DNA of 64,000 bases from Paenibacillus periandrae (GCF_022458865.1 NZ_JAJNMU010000005.1:124001-188000); one strand, 5' to 3'; shown: positions 17,207 through 27,024, counted from the first letter of the stretch. Made by a program: numbers and translations. Notes: generated from the sequence alone by a model not told the origin.

Positions 17207-17317
17207 GTTGTGGGTGGCGATTTAACAAATATAAATGTTTTCCATCTTTTCCAGTCTTGCTGCAATCAGCATTTCTGGTAATGTGTTCTTGTCAAATGCG
17301 TCGAAATCGATAGGCAA

Positions 17318-17337
17318 AGGGGCGGTAATTGGCCCCT
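17318..17337 (-). terminator. Likely terminator of the bmr operon
   Basis: On the minus strand AGGGGC, 8 bases, GCCCCT and a short T run. It lies about 50 bases after the stop of the bmrD-like gene. Confidence 0.55.
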
Positions 17338-17385
17338 CTGCTCTTCTTCGAAACTAACAACTCATGGATTGGATTTATCCTAAAT

Positions 17386-19635
17386 TTAAATTGAGGGCAG
17401 CAGCTCGCCCTGCTGAATGCGGTACATCTGATAATATTTGCCGCGTTCACTCATCAGGCTTTCATGAGACCCCCGCTCGACGATTTGTCCCCGGTCCAGC
17501 ACCAGAATCAAATCGGCGCTTTTGATCGTTGACAACCGATGGGCAATTACGAAGGTCGTGCGTCCTTTTTTCACGACTTCCAGGGCTTCTTGAATGACGG
17601 TCTCCGTCTCCGTATCAATGTTCGATGTCGCTTCATCCAGAATCAGAATCGCCGGATTGAAGGCAAGTGCGCGTGCAAACGAGATTAGCTGCCGCTGCCC
17701 CGAGGAAAGCGTACTGCCTTTTTCAATAACAGGCTCGTCAATGCCTTGCGGCAAATGCTCAAGCAGACGATTGGCGCCAACAGCTTCCAGGGCTGCTTCC
17801 ACCTGCTGTCTGGATATGGAGGGATCATCCAAGGACACATTGGAGGCTATCGTACCGGTAAACAAATACGGATCCTGCAGCACAATCCCCATATGCTCAC
17901 GCAGCGTCTGCTGCGGCAGGCGGTTTACGTCCATCCCATCTATCGTGATGACACCCTTCTCTGCGTTATAGAATCGGAACAGCAGGTTCATGATCGAGCT
18001 TTTCCCAGAGCCGGTATGCCCGACGAATGCCACCGTCTGCCCCTTCATCGCCTCGAACGATATGCCCTTCAGTACGTATTCACCCTCTTTGTAGGCGAAC
18101 CATACATCGTCAAATCGCACATGACCTTGATAGCGGTCCATCTTGCCGTCTGCTACGTCGGTTCCTTCTACATCCAGCAGCTCGAACACCCGCTCAGCGG
18201 AGACGAGAGCCGTCTCCAGATTAGGCAGCTGGTTCACGATATTGACGATCGGGTTGAACAATCGATTCAAATAATCCACGAAGGCATACATCACCCCAAG
18301 CGTGATCACATGCTCCGGTCCACTTAAAGACATCCCGCCAAAATACCAAATGAGTGAGAGGAACGCCAAATTACGGAGCACCCCGACCAGATTATGTCCG
18401 GTTAATGAGTTTAGGCTCAGCAGCTTGTTTTGATACTTATACAGCTCGGTGTTGAACGCTTCAAACTCATTGCTCATCTTTTTTTCCTTGCGAAAAGCTT
18501 TAATAATCGGCATCCCCTGAATCGATTCATTCACGATCCCGTTAATCTCACTGACCGCCGCACGGATAATCCGGTTGTAACGCTTGGCAAATTTACCGTA
18601 CACGTAAATCCACAGCACGAGCAGTGGAAGAATAAACAGACAAATCGCCGCCAGCCGCACGTCCAGCAGGAACAATGCCAGAAAAATTCCCGCCATATAA
18701 ATCGTTCCTGTAAAAAAGTTCGCCAGCACTGTCACATACAGCTCGCGAATCGCTTCGGTATCATTTGTGACGCGCGATACGACCTTGCCTGCAGGCAGGT
18801 TATCGAAATAACGAATCGGCAGCCGATTAATTTGACCGAACACATCCGTCCGCATGCGGCGAATAATCCGGTTAGCTGAAGCTTGCAGGAAATAACGCTG
18901 TCCATAAGAGAACAGAGCCGATACCACAAGCAAACCAAGATAAAACCCGCACAAGCGTATCAATCCGCCGAATTCCGGCTCGAAGAAGCGGAAAAGCTCC
19001 CCGGTATTCAGTCTTCTTGCGGGATAGGTGCTGACATTCGTGCCGCTGTCAATGGAAATCCTCCCTTCACTGGTCATGCTTCGCAAACCATCCGCCTTGA
19101 CCGGCTCTGGGATAAAGTAATAATCCTTGCCGACCTGAAGCACACGCACCTCGCCGCCATGAGCTTCATTCGCTGCAAAGTGATCGGATCTTTTATAGAA
19201 GGCACCTTCATAAGCAACCGTGTACGGTCCTTCCACTCCCGTCGTATACCATGGCTTGCTGATTCCGGAAATATGCACATCGATAATCCGTTTCGCTATG
19301 AACGGCCCTGCCAGATCCGTGCCTACGGCGACAGACAGCATAATCAGCGCCACCAGCAGCTGTTTTTTATAATGAAAGGCATAGGCGATAAGCCTTCGGA
19401 TCGTTGCCGTTTTACTGCCCTTGGGCGGTTCCTTATCCAGCTCCAGCAAGAGATCAGTCCCTTCCGGCTGCGGTTTGTCCTTGACAGAGGACTGTGTGGA
19501 AGGCTGCTCAGAGCTGTAGGTCGCCGCTCCCTGAGCCTTTTTGTCAGCTGAATCGGCTTCTTGGGCTGCCGCTTTTCCCTCTGTATCGTTAGTGCTGTTC
19601 ATTTTCTTCGCATTACGTTCCTTGTCCAAGCTCAT
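17386..19635 (-). CDS. bmrD: BmrD-like subunit of heterodimeric ABC multidrug exporter
   Basis: Half-transporter of 749 residues. A long charged, disordered N-terminus (about 70 residues) is followed by helix 1, then a large extra outside domain of about 100 residues between helices 1 and 2 (from KPWYTTGVEGPY to NTGELFRFFEPEFG). This extracellular insertion is a feature of BmrD. The ATPase part has Walker A GHTGSGKSS, Walker B with the catalytic glutamate (ILILDEATSNID), and a degenerate signature LSSGQRQ in place of LSGGQ. Together with the Asp in BmrC this gives one full and one degenerate ATP site. The ATG at 19635 comes 5 bases after the bmrC stop. It exports drugs together with BmrC. Confidence 0.88.
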   Translation of the reverse strand: MSLDKERNAKKMNSTNDTEGKAAAQEADSADKKAQGAATYSSEQPSTQSSVKDKPQPEGTDLLLELDKEPPKGSKTATIRRLIAYAFHYKKQLLVALIMLSVAVGTDLAGPFIAKRIIDVHISGISKPWYTTGVEGPYTVAYEGAFYKRSDHFAANEAHGGEVRVLQVGKDYYFIPEPVKADGLRSMTSEGRISIDSGTNVSTYPARRLNTGELFRFFEPEFGGLIRLCGFYLGLLVVSALFSYGQRYFLQASANRIIRRMRTDVFGQINRLPIRYFDNLPAGKVVSRVTNDTEAIRELYVTVLANFFTGTIYMAGIFLALFLLDVRLAAICLFILPLLVLWIYVYGKFAKRYNRIIRAAVSEINGIVNESIQGMPIIKAFRKEKKMSNEFEAFNTELYKYQNKLLSLNSLTGHNLVGVLRNLAFLSLIWYFGGMSLSGPEHVITLGVMYAFVDYLNRLFNPIVNIVNQLPNLETALVSAERVFELLDVEGTDVADGKMDRYQGHVRFDDVWFAYKEGEYVLKGISFEAMKGQTVAFVGHTGSGKSSIMNLLFRFYNAEKGVITIDGMDVNRLPQQTLREHMGIVLQDPYLFTGTIASNVSLDDPSISRQQVEAALEAVGANRLLEHLPQGIDEPVIEKGSTLSSGQRQLISFARALAFNPAILILDEATSNIDTETETVIQEALEVVKKGRTTFVIAHRLSTIKSADLILVLDRGQIVERGSHESLMSERGKYYQMYRIQQGELLPSI

Positions 19636-19640
19636 TTTGA

Positions 19641-21395
19641 TCACCCGCCTTCGGTTCCTTCGGCTTCGAACTGCTGCCGTTCATACTGCTCCTGATACCA
19701 GCCCTGCAGCTGCATCAGTTGTTCATGTGTGCCTTGCTCGATAATTCGTCCTGCATCCAATACGATGATCCATTCGGCATGTCGAATGACCGACAATCGA
19801 TGGGTCGCAATTATCGTCGTCTGATCAGCTCGCAGTGAACGGACGTTGGATATAATCTCTGCTTCCGTCCTCGCATCTACGGCAGACAATGCATCATCCA
19901 GCATCAGAATAGGCGGATTATTAATCAGCGCTCGGGCAATGGATACACGCTGCTTTTGTCCACCAGACAAAGCAACACCCTTTTCCCCAACCAACGTCTC
20001 CAGTCCATTCGGCAAATAAGCCAAATCCTTACTGAGTGCCGCTGCATGGAGGGCGCGATCCAATTCTTCTTCTGCGATATCGTTACCAAAGCAAATATTG
20101 TTTCGAATCGTTCTGGAAAATAAAAAGGGCTCCTGCGGCACATACCCGTACCACGATTTCAACTGGTCCATATCCAATTGCTCAATGGGTATATCCGAGA
20201 TGGAGATTAACCCCTGTCCTGCTGGATACTCCCGCAGCAGCTGCTTGATGAGCGTGGTTTTGCCGCTGCCCGTGCGACCCGCAATGCCAAGCGTATGGCC
20301 CTGCTGCAACATAAATGAGATATCACTCAGATTGTCCGTTAAGGAAGACGGATAACGAAAGGTCACATGGTTGAACTCAATTTGCCCTGGCTGCTCGACT
20401 CCTGTTGTCTCACTCGCCATAGGCTCCGGAACATCCGGCTTATAACCCAATGTTTCATGCACACGATCAAGGGAGGCGTTGCCCCGCTGCATCACATTAA
20501 TGAGCTCACCGATGGCAAACATCGGCCAGATCAGCATCCCGAGATAGACGTTAAAGGAGACCAGGCCACCAATCGTCAGCTCATTATGGTAAACCAGATA
20601 GGCGCCATAGCCCAGACCAATGAGGTAGCTGGCTCCTACCAATATTTTGATTGTCGGTTCAAATAAAGCATCGATTCGGGCAACTGCCAAATTTTTATCC
20701 AGCACATCCTGTGTAATATTGGCAAAATCACGCTCTGCCTCACGCTCCTGGGTGTAGGCGCGGATTACGCGGATACCGGAGATGGTTTCCAGCACCTCAT
20801 CGTTCATATGTCCAAAAGCATTTTGCGCGTCCATAAAGCGCTGATGAATCCATTTCCCGTACAGGCTGACCAGAATCGCCATAATCGGCAGCGGGATAAT
20901 CGAGGCCAGCGTCAGCTTCCATGATACAAACACGGTCATCGTGACAAGCAGGGTAGCCATCCACAAGGTGGAATCAATAAACGTCAATATCCCGAAGCCG
21001 GCCGTTTGTGCGACAGCTTTCAAGTCATTGGTCGTGCGTGCCATCAAGTCCCCTGTCCGGTTCCGTTCATAGAACGTTGGTGTCATTTTCAGAAAGTGAC
21101 TCATCAGCCTTGACCTCATCAAACGTTCAACTACAAAGGAGCCCCCAAATAATTGATAATGCCAAAAATACGCCAGCACATAGACACCTACCAGAATACT
21201 CGCCAGCTGAAGCAGCGTCATCGTAATGCTTTGCCATGTCACTTGTCCGAGCTGAATCAGGTCCACCGTACGCCCGACCAGCATCGGCGGGATAATTTCC
21301 AGAATACCTGCCAGGGTGAGCAGGATAATCGCCACGGTATACCGCTTGCGCTCCAGCTTAAAAAACCATCCCAGCTTGTGCAGCACATCAATCAT
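19641..21395 (-). CDS. bmrC: BmrC-like subunit of heterodimeric ABC multidrug exporter
   Basis: Half-transporter of 584 residues with six helices and an ATPase domain. Walker A is GRTGSGKTT and the signature LSGGQKQR is intact, but the catalytic glutamate after Walker B is aspartate (ILMLDDALSAVD), the degenerate-site residue of heterodimeric exporters. Size and order (short subunit first, long second) match yheI-yheH of B. subtilis. AGGAGAG lies before the ATG. Expression is probably controlled by the leader peptide at 21524 and the terminator at 21421. Confidence 0.9.
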   Translation of the reverse strand: MIDVLHKLGWFFKLERKRYTVAIILLTLAGILEIIPPMLVGRTVDLIQLGQVTWQSITMTLLQLASILVGVYVLAYFWHYQLFGGSFVVERLMRSRLMSHFLKMTPTFYERNRTGDLMARTTNDLKAVAQTAGFGILTFIDSTLWMATLLVTMTVFVSWKLTLASIIPLPIMAILVSLYGKWIHQRFMDAQNAFGHMNDEVLETISGIRVIRAYTQEREAERDFANITQDVLDKNLAVARIDALFEPTIKILVGASYLIGLGYGAYLVYHNELTIGGLVSFNVYLGMLIWPMFAIGELINVMQRGNASLDRVHETLGYKPDVPEPMASETTGVEQPGQIEFNHVTFRYPSSLTDNLSDISFMLQQGHTLGIAGRTGSGKTTLIKQLLREYPAGQGLISISDIPIEQLDMDQLKSWYGYVPQEPFLFSRTIRNNICFGNDIAEEELDRALHAAALSKDLAYLPNGLETLVGEKGVALSGGQKQRVSIARALINNPPILMLDDALSAVDARTEAEIISNVRSLRADQTTIIATHRLSVIRHAEWIIVLDAGRIIEQGTHEQLMQLQGWYQEQYERQQFEAEGTEGG

Positions 21396-21420
21396 AAGTC
21401 ACTCTCCTATCTCTAAATAC

Positions 21421-21450
21421 AAAAAAGCACACCGCTCGTATGCGATGCGC
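21421..21450 (-). terminator. Attenuator terminator in bmr leader
   Basis: On the minus strand GCGCATCGC, loop ATACGA, GCGGTGTGC, then six T. The stem has nine pairs, two of them G-U. It lies between the leader peptide and bmrC, only 26 bases before the bmrC start, so it must be read through for bmrC to be made. Confidence 0.8.
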
Positions 21451-21463
21451 CTTATATAATAAA

Positions 21464-21494
21464 GGCCCATGCCACGAAAAACGTGGCAGGAGCC
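21464..21494 (-). promoter_or_regulatory. Upstream stem of the bmr attenuator
   Basis: On the minus strand GGCTCCTGCCACG, loop TTTTT, CGTGGCATGGGCC; 12 of 13 positions pair. It starts about 30 bases after the leader-peptide stop codon, close enough for a ribosome stalled near the end of the leader to disturb it and change folding of the following terminator. Confidence 0.65.
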
Positions 21495-21523
21495 TTGGAT
21501 TCACCAGCAATACCCATGTTGGG

Positions 21524-21640
21524 TTAACTGCATCTCTTGCGTCCAAAGGTCAGGAAGGCCACGCCATCAACTATGAAATTAAGGGCAAATCTGTGATCGC
21601 CAAAATGTAGATGGACTGTGCTTGTATTCATGTTATTCAT
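21524..21640 (-). CDS. BmrB-like regulatory leader peptide (38 residues)
   Basis: A short frame starts at the ATG at 21640, eight bases or less after a strong AAAGGAGGAG site (21645-21654), with a second in-frame ATG three codons on. It encodes 38 residues beginning MNNMNTSTVHLHFGDHRF and ending TFGRKRCS, then TAA. It lies behind a TTGACA promoter and before two stems, the second a terminator, and then bmrC. In B. subtilis the bmrCD genes are preceded by bmrB, a leader peptide that controls them by ribosome-mediated transcription attenuation when ribosome-targeting antibiotics slow translation. The same layout here makes this the likely counterpart; sequence homology could not be tested. Confidence 0.75.
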   Translation of the reverse strand: MNNMNTSTVHLHFGDHRFALNFIVDGVAFLTFGRKRCS

Positions 21641-21716
21641 CGTAGACTCCTCCTTTTCCTGAACGATTAGGGATACCTGGGTTGATTGGTTAATAAGATC
21701 GATTGGATATAGTGTA

Positions 21717-21745
21717 AGTTAACATGGCGCGTAAAGTGCTGTCAA
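21717..21745 (-). promoter_or_regulatory. Promoter of the bmr leader
   Basis: On the minus strand a perfect TTGACA (21745-21740), 17 bases, TTAACT (21722-21717). A short palindrome GTTAAC overlaps the -10 element. Confidence 0.6.
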
Positions 21746-21795
21746 TCCTTTTATATGGAAATATTAACTATAATTGTTCTTTCTCATAAGGATAT

Positions 21796-24201
21796 TTATT
21801 GCGGACCTGCTGTATCGCCATCTAATCGCAGAACCGTATAATGCCTCCACTCCTCGGGCAGCAGGCGTTGATATTGAGGCTGGAGATAACGGTCATCCAC
21901 CAGCATCAGTAGTCCGCGGTCCTGCTCCGAGCGAATCAGTCTCCCCCCGGCTTGCAGCACCTTGTTCATTCCCGGAAATACATAAGCATAATCATAGCCA
22001 TGAAGACCCGCTGCATGGAAATAATCCTTGATGATATTACGCTCCAGACCCAGCTGCGGCAATCCTACACCTACGACCACAACACCTGTTAGACGATCTC
22101 CGACCAAATCGATCCCTTCCGAGAAAATCCCGCCCATCACGGCAAACCCTGCAAAGGCTTCCCGATTGTCTGCATCAAATGCGCCCAGAAAGCTATCGCG
22201 ATCTTCCTCCGTCATGTCCGCCTGCTGCAAAATTGTTTTTCTATGGGGCGCTAAGGCTGTAAAAGCCTCATACACCTCGTTCATATAGGCATAGGAAGGG
22301 AAAAAGAACAAATAATTGCCTGGCTTTGTATCCAGCAATTGGCTTAGCAGCTGTGTGAGTGGCACTTTCGTACGTTCACGATCCTGATATCGGGTCGAGA
22401 GCGGTTGAATGTAGACGTCGAGCTGTTCTTTGGAAAACGGAGATGGGATCGATACCGTGTAATCTTCCTCGCCCGCTCCCAGCATTCTCATAAAATAAGC
22501 GAAGGGGGCCAGTGTTGCCGAGAAAAAGATATGAGAACGGTAGCCTTTGCCCATCTGCTGCAGCAGGTAGGAAGGGTCAAGGCAGAACAGTTTGATCTCT
22601 ACCTCGCTTTTCGTGTATTCGGCGTAGGTTACAAAGCGTTCATCATATAGCTTGGCAATCCTTACAAAGCTCTGAGCGGCAAAATACGTATCCAGCAGCA
22701 GCGAATGGTCAGCCGTCCCTCCGTGGGAGGCGAGCTCCTTTTCCGCGTGGACAATAAAATGTTCCAACTCATCGAGCAGTGCCTGCGGAGGCTCCTGAGT
22801 AATTCGAACGGGTTCCGTGCTTTGTTTTCTGAGTGAAATGAACTGCTCATTAACGGCTTTTGCCGCTTTGCTGACGCTCGGACTAAGTGCCTTGAATTCC
22901 CTTTGAACGTTCAAAAAGTCCGATTTATGCAGCACACCTGAAAACATTTCCCGCGCCCGATCAACCAAATTGTGAGCTTCGTCGACAAGGATTGCCGTCT
23001 GCTTCTTCTGCTCGGCGAGCAGCCTTTTCAAGGATACACGTGGATCAAACACATAATTATAATCACAGATGATGACATCTGCGGCATAAGCAGCATCCAG
23101 TGACATTTCAAATGGACATACCCGATGCTTACGGGCATACTGCTCGATGATGGGCCGATTAATCAGTGTTTCGTGGGTTAACATATCGAGCAGCGCGCCA
23201 TTAATCCGATCATAGTAGCCATCCGCGAACTCGCAATGCTCCTTCGTACACCTGACCTCATCCTTGAAGCATATTTTATCCTTGGCAGTCAGTGTCACCG
23301 TATGCATATGCAGCCCTGCTGTCTGCATAAGTGTAAAGGATTCCTCCGCTGCCGTTCTTGTCGTCGTTCTGGCGGTCACATAAAAAACACGCTGCAATAG
23401 TCCCATGCCCATCGCCTTGACAGCAGGAAAGATCGTCGAGATCGTCTTCCCTGTACCTGTGGGAGCTTTGGCGAACAGCTTGCTTCCCGTTTCTATCGAT
23501 TGATACACAGCACCTGCCAGCTTGCGCTGCCCTTCGCGGTAAGCCTTAAAAGGGAATGGCAGCTCACGGATACTGCTATCCCTTTGCCGTACGTGCCGTT
23601 GCAGCATTTGTGCATAGGGGGCATACTGCCGGATCATCTCCTGCATATGCTGCTCAAGCTCCTCAAATGCTGCCTCCTTGACGAATCTTTTCTGCTGCTC
23701 GGTATCCACCTGTACATAGGTAAGCTGAACGCGCATCCGTTCCAGCCCCTGCGCACGCGCATACATGTAGGCGTAACATTTGGCCTGCGCCCAGTGGACC
23801 GGGAACATGTCCTCGGTTATGAGTGCGATGGACATCGCAGTCGATTTAATCTCATCAATCGTGTATGCAGCCTCGGACAGCAGCAGCCCGTCGCAGCGAC
23901 CATCAATGACAAACAGGAGATCGCCATAAGGGATCTCCGTTGTCAGGTATACTTCCTTCAAGTCATGCTCGCCATACTGCCTTTGTATATGCTGATGGGC
24001 CTTCGTGCCTTCGGTCAGCGTGCTGACCGTCCGAAATCCGGAATCGATGCTTCCGCTGCGGCACACATATTCCACCAAGGCTCGTACCGCTATTTGTATG
24101 ATCGGCAATGGAGGCTTAGTAGATATGCCCGGTGTAGGTACATCTTCAGAAATTGCTGGGTTCACGGGTGTTGTGGGCTGGGTCGGTTCGTTCCCTTGCA
24201 T
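21796..24201 (-). CDS. DNA helicase of the XPD/DinG type with N-terminal Cas4-like nuclease
   Basis: Protein of 801 residues. Residues 80-160 form a PD-(D/E)XK nuclease-like domain: D104 in GRCDGLL, E117 and K119 in TIDEIKST, and the QxxxY motif in WAQAKCYAYMYA. The helicase part has Walker A APTGTGKTIS (about 246-254), the DEAH box at 407-410 (LVDEAHNLVD), and four cysteines (311, 318, 323, 362) placed for a 4Fe-4S cluster as in XPD and DinG. The C-terminal motif region contains GIFSEGIDL and GGRLIRSEQDRG. It likely unwinds DNA 5' to 3' and trims it during repair. It stands alone between bmr and secDF. Confidence 0.85.
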   Translation of the reverse strand: MQGNEPTQPTTPVNPAISEDVPTPGISTKPPLPIIQIAVRALVEYVCRSGSIDSGFRTVSTLTEGTKAHQHIQRQYGEHDLKEVYLTTEIPYGDLLFVIDGRCDGLLLSEAAYTIDEIKSTAMSIALITEDMFPVHWAQAKCYAYMYARAQGLERMRVQLTYVQVDTEQQKRFVKEAAFEELEQHMQEMIRQYAPYAQMLQRHVRQRDSSIRELPFPFKAYREGQRKLAGAVYQSIETGSKLFAKAPTGTGKTISTIFPAVKAMGMGLLQRVFYVTARTTTRTAAEESFTLMQTAGLHMHTVTLTAKDKICFKDEVRCTKEHCEFADGYYDRINGALLDMLTHETLINRPIIEQYARKHRVCPFEMSLDAAYAADVIICDYNYVFDPRVSLKRLLAEQKKQTAILVDEAHNLVDRAREMFSGVLHKSDFLNVQREFKALSPSVSKAAKAVNEQFISLRKQSTEPVRITQEPPQALLDELEHFIVHAEKELASHGGTADHSLLLDTYFAAQSFVRIAKLYDERFVTYAEYTKSEVEIKLFCLDPSYLLQQMGKGYRSHIFFSATLAPFAYFMRMLGAGEEDYTVSIPSPFSKEQLDVYIQPLSTRYQDRERTKVPLTQLLSQLLDTKPGNYLFFFPSYAYMNEVYEAFTALAPHRKTILQQADMTEEDRDSFLGAFDADNREAFAGFAVMGGIFSEGIDLVGDRLTGVVVVGVGLPQLGLERNIIKDYFHAAGLHGYDYAYVFPGMNKVLQAGGRLIRSEQDRGLLMLVDDRYLQPQYQRLLPEEWRHYTVLRLDGDTAGPQ

Positions 24202-24379
24202 CGTATCACCTGTCCATTAATCAGGAATAGCAGTTCGAGGTAAATATCTATTCCGACTATACCACACATATGTTCGTATGGATAGCGGTGCTGGTTGCGC
24301 TTAACTTGTTCCCAGTGATTGACTTGTCCGTATAATTCGACTACCATAACTATAATCTTGGTAAGAAGGAGGTGAGCTC

Positions 24380-24730
24380 ATGGGAAGATTCACTAAATTA
24401 TTGCTGACTGCTATTATGCTTTGTCTGTGCTGCGTCGTGCCTTTTGGCTTGTCATTGGATCAGAGCGTTCAGTCCGAACAAGCACTGCTTGCAAGTATCG
24501 ATCACAGTCTGCATTACGATGCCGTACTCAAAGAAAGTTCAAACCTCGTTTCTTCCCCTATGTCGATTTTTATATTCTTTTGCCTGTTGTTTATGATGAT
24601 ATATCCCTTGTTTCCCTCCCAATTGTTAATGCCTCATTTGTATGCATTCGCCGCTATGCTCAAGCGACTTCTACTTCTATTCCCCATTAAATATAAGTCC
24701 CGGTATGTAGGTGTGCTCCTTTTCTTCTAA
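24380..24730 (+). CDS. Small membrane protein upstream of secDF
   Basis: Protein of 116 residues that I do not recognise. It begins with a signal-like helix (TKLLLTAIMLCLCCVVPFG), followed by a polar stretch of about 35 residues (LDQSVQSEQALLASIDHSLH) that would lie outside, then a second helix (MSIFIFFCLLFMMIYPLFP) and a basic, hydrophobic tail. AAGGAGG lies 7 bases before the ATG. Its stop is 28 bases before the secDF start, so the two are very probably one operon, and it could assist SecDF or be a leader cistron. Confidence 0.7.
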   Translation: MGRFTKLLLTAIMLCLCCVVPFGLSLDQSVQSEQALLASIDHSLHYDAVLKESSNLVSSPMSIFIFFCLLFMMIYPLFPSQLLMPHLYAFAAMLKRLLLLFPIKYKSRYVGVLLFF

Positions 24731-24758
24731 TCAAACTTAGAAAAAAGGAGAATTGTAT

Positions 24759-26912
24759 ATGAAAAAATGGGCCCGATTGTGTGGGTTATTTCTGTTTCTG
24801 GTTTGCATAGGTTCCCTCGTTGCTTCGACTACCTCTACGGTTGTCAGCCATATCAAGCTCGGATCGGATTTAAAAGGCGGCTTTGAGATCTTGTATCAGG
24901 TGGAACCGATCGATTCGCAGCAAGCCGTGAATGCAGATCTATTAATCGCAATGGAGCAAATGATAGATAAGCGCGTCAATATCAGCAAGGTAGCCGAGCC
25001 GGAGATTACGATTGAAGGTACAGATCGAATCAGAGTGAAAATTGCCGGAGCCGCCAATGAAGAGGAGCTTCGACAATTAATCGGAAAACCTGCTCACCTC
25101 ACCTTTAAAAGTTCGTCGGGAGAACTGCTTATGGACGGACGGGATTTGGCCCCCGTTGGTGCGAGACTGAACTACGATAATCTCAACAGACCGGTTATTT
25201 CAGTGACTTTTGCCGACCCTGATAAGCTGGTACGAGCAACACAGGCCCATGTAGGGCAGCCGCTGATTATCGCCATGGATAATGAGGTTATCTCTTCTCC
25301 CCGCATTATGCAGCCTATTTCTGGCGGAACTGCGACCATCGAAGGTAACTTTACGACAGAATCTGCCAATGAGCTGAAGGAGCTGATCAACGCAGGCTCA
25401 CTGCCTGCCAAATTGATCGAAAAACAGGTCGTATCCGTTAACGCTTCCCTTGGTGAAATGGCCTTACAGCATACGTTGTTTGCCGGTTTTCTCGCTTTTT
25501 TATTCATATGCATCTTTATGCTGGTCGTTTATCGGCTGCCGGGTTTTGTAGCCATCCTATCATTAGTCGGATTTATTTATCTATGTTTGGTTGTACTTGA
25601 CTTCATGAATGCTGCTTTGACACTGCCCGGCATCGCGGGCTTTATTCTAGCTGTCGGTATGGCTGTTGATGCCAATATTATTACTTCCGAACGGATACAA
25701 GAAGAATTGCATGACGGAAAAAGTGTATTGTCGGCATTTCGCAAGGGACAGAAGGATTCGTTTGTAACGATTCTGGATGCTCATATGACTACGCTGATTG
25801 CAGCTGTTGTTTTGCTAAACGCAGGAAGCAGCTCGGTGCAAGGTTTTTCGCTGATTTTGATCATGACCCTTATTGCAAGCATGATTACCAACGTATTCGG
25901 CACGCGTTTTATTCTCTGGATCGTGCTGGGCACCGGATGGTTCAATCATATGGCATGGTATGGAATCCGAAGCAGCAACACCCGAAAAGCTGCAGCTACA
26001 ATCTCTTGGGATATTGTAAAGGTGAAAAAATGGTTTTTGTATGTATCCCTGTTTATTCTGCTCTGCGGCACGGGGACCACTCTGGCTAAAGGGCTCACGC
26101 TTGGTGTGGATTTCAAATCGGGGACCCGGCTGGATGTCTATGTTGGTAAGCCTTTCGAGGTGCAGGCAGTAGCTGATATACTTCATACAAATGCTCCTGA
26201 ATCGGAAATGAAACCCGTTACAAAATACGGTGATAGCAATCTATACGCCACAACTACGTTTGATCGGCCGGTTGCAGCAGACCGCTTAAAGGCGATGGAA
26301 GCCGATCTAAAAGCCAAATACGGGGATCAGGTCAGTAAACAGGATGTTACGGTGGACCCGGTGATCGCACAAGAAATGGTCAAAAAAGCAGGCTTGGCTT
26401 TACTCATAGCTTCGGGAGGCGTTGTTATCTACATGGCGATTCGCTTTCAATTGTCATTTGGTATTGCTTGTGTGGTCGCTCTGCTTCATGACGTACTCAT
26501 TCCTGTCAGTCTATTCGCCTTCTTCCGGATTGAAATCGATCCTACCTTCGTTGCGGCCATCCTGACGATCGTCGGTTATTCGATTAACGATACCATCGTT
26601 ATTTTCGACCGGATTCGAACGAATTTAAGAAGAACTCCGTCGTGGACCGTTGCAGATTTGGACGAGCTCGTCAATCGAAGCTTGTGGCAGACGATGCGTC
26701 GTTCGATCTATACGGTTTTGACTGTCTTTATTTGCGCCATGTCGCTCCAATGGTTCGCGGGAGAGGGGCTGCATTCTTTTTCCCTCGCTCTGATTCTTGG
26801 TTTAATAAGTGGAGCTTATTCTTCGATTTTCATTGCTGCACAGCTGTGGCTTGTCATTGTGCAACGGTACCCACGTTTATTAGATCCATTACGGCGTTCG
26901 AGTGTGAGTTAA
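24759..26912 (+). CDS. secDF: Protein translocase subunit SecDF (fused)
   Basis: Membrane protein of 717 residues that uses proton flow to help pull secreted proteins out after SecA/SecYEG. It has the SecD half (helix 1, then the D1 motif KLGSDLKGGFEILYQV, the large periplasmic-side P1 domain, and helices with VGMAVDANIITSERIQEEL) and the SecF half (LTLGVDFKSGTRLDVY and SINDTIVIFDRIRTNLR). Fused SecDF is usual in Bacillales. AAAGGAG at 24744-24750 selects the ATG at 24759. A two-way terminator follows. Confidence 0.95.
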   Translation: MKKWARLCGLFLFLVCIGSLVASTTSTVVSHIKLGSDLKGGFEILYQVEPIDSQQAVNADLLIAMEQMIDKRVNISKVAEPEITIEGTDRIRVKIAGAANEEELRQLIGKPAHLTFKSSSGELLMDGRDLAPVGARLNYDNLNRPVISVTFADPDKLVRATQAHVGQPLIIAMDNEVISSPRIMQPISGGTATIEGNFTTESANELKELINAGSLPAKLIEKQVVSVNASLGEMALQHTLFAGFLAFLFICIFMLVVYRLPGFVAILSLVGFIYLCLVVLDFMNAALTLPGIAGFILAVGMAVDANIITSERIQEELHDGKSVLSAFRKGQKDSFVTILDAHMTTLIAAVVLLNAGSSSVQGFSLILIMTLIASMITNVFGTRFILWIVLGTGWFNHMAWYGIRSSNTRKAAATISWDIVKVKKWFLYVSLFILLCGTGTTLAKGLTLGVDFKSGTRLDVYVGKPFEVQAVADILHTNAPESEMKPVTKYGDSNLYATTTFDRPVAADRLKAMEADLKAKYGDQVSKQDVTVDPVIAQEMVKKAGLALLIASGGVVIYMAIRFQLSFGIACVVALLHDVLIPVSLFAFFRIEIDPTFVAAILTIVGYSINDTIVIFDRIRTNLRRTPSWTVADLDELVNRSLWQTMRRSIYTVLTVFICAMSLQWFAGEGLHSFSLALILGLISGAYSSIFIAAQLWLVIVQRYPRLLDPLRRSSVS

Positions 26913-26996
26913 TAGGAGGCTAATTGTTAGGATTATGAATATGGACATGCTCGGATATGTGTATATTCATAGCGAATAGAATCATTGTGTACGAGC

Positions 26997-27024
26997 AAAA
27001 GGAGCTGCCGCGGCAGCTCCTTTT
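26997..27024. terminator. Two-way terminator between secDF and peroxiredoxin
   Basis: AAAAGGAGCTGCCG directly followed by its complement CGGCAGCTCCTTTT, a perfect 28-base palindrome with T or A runs at both ends, between convergent genes. Confidence 0.85.
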
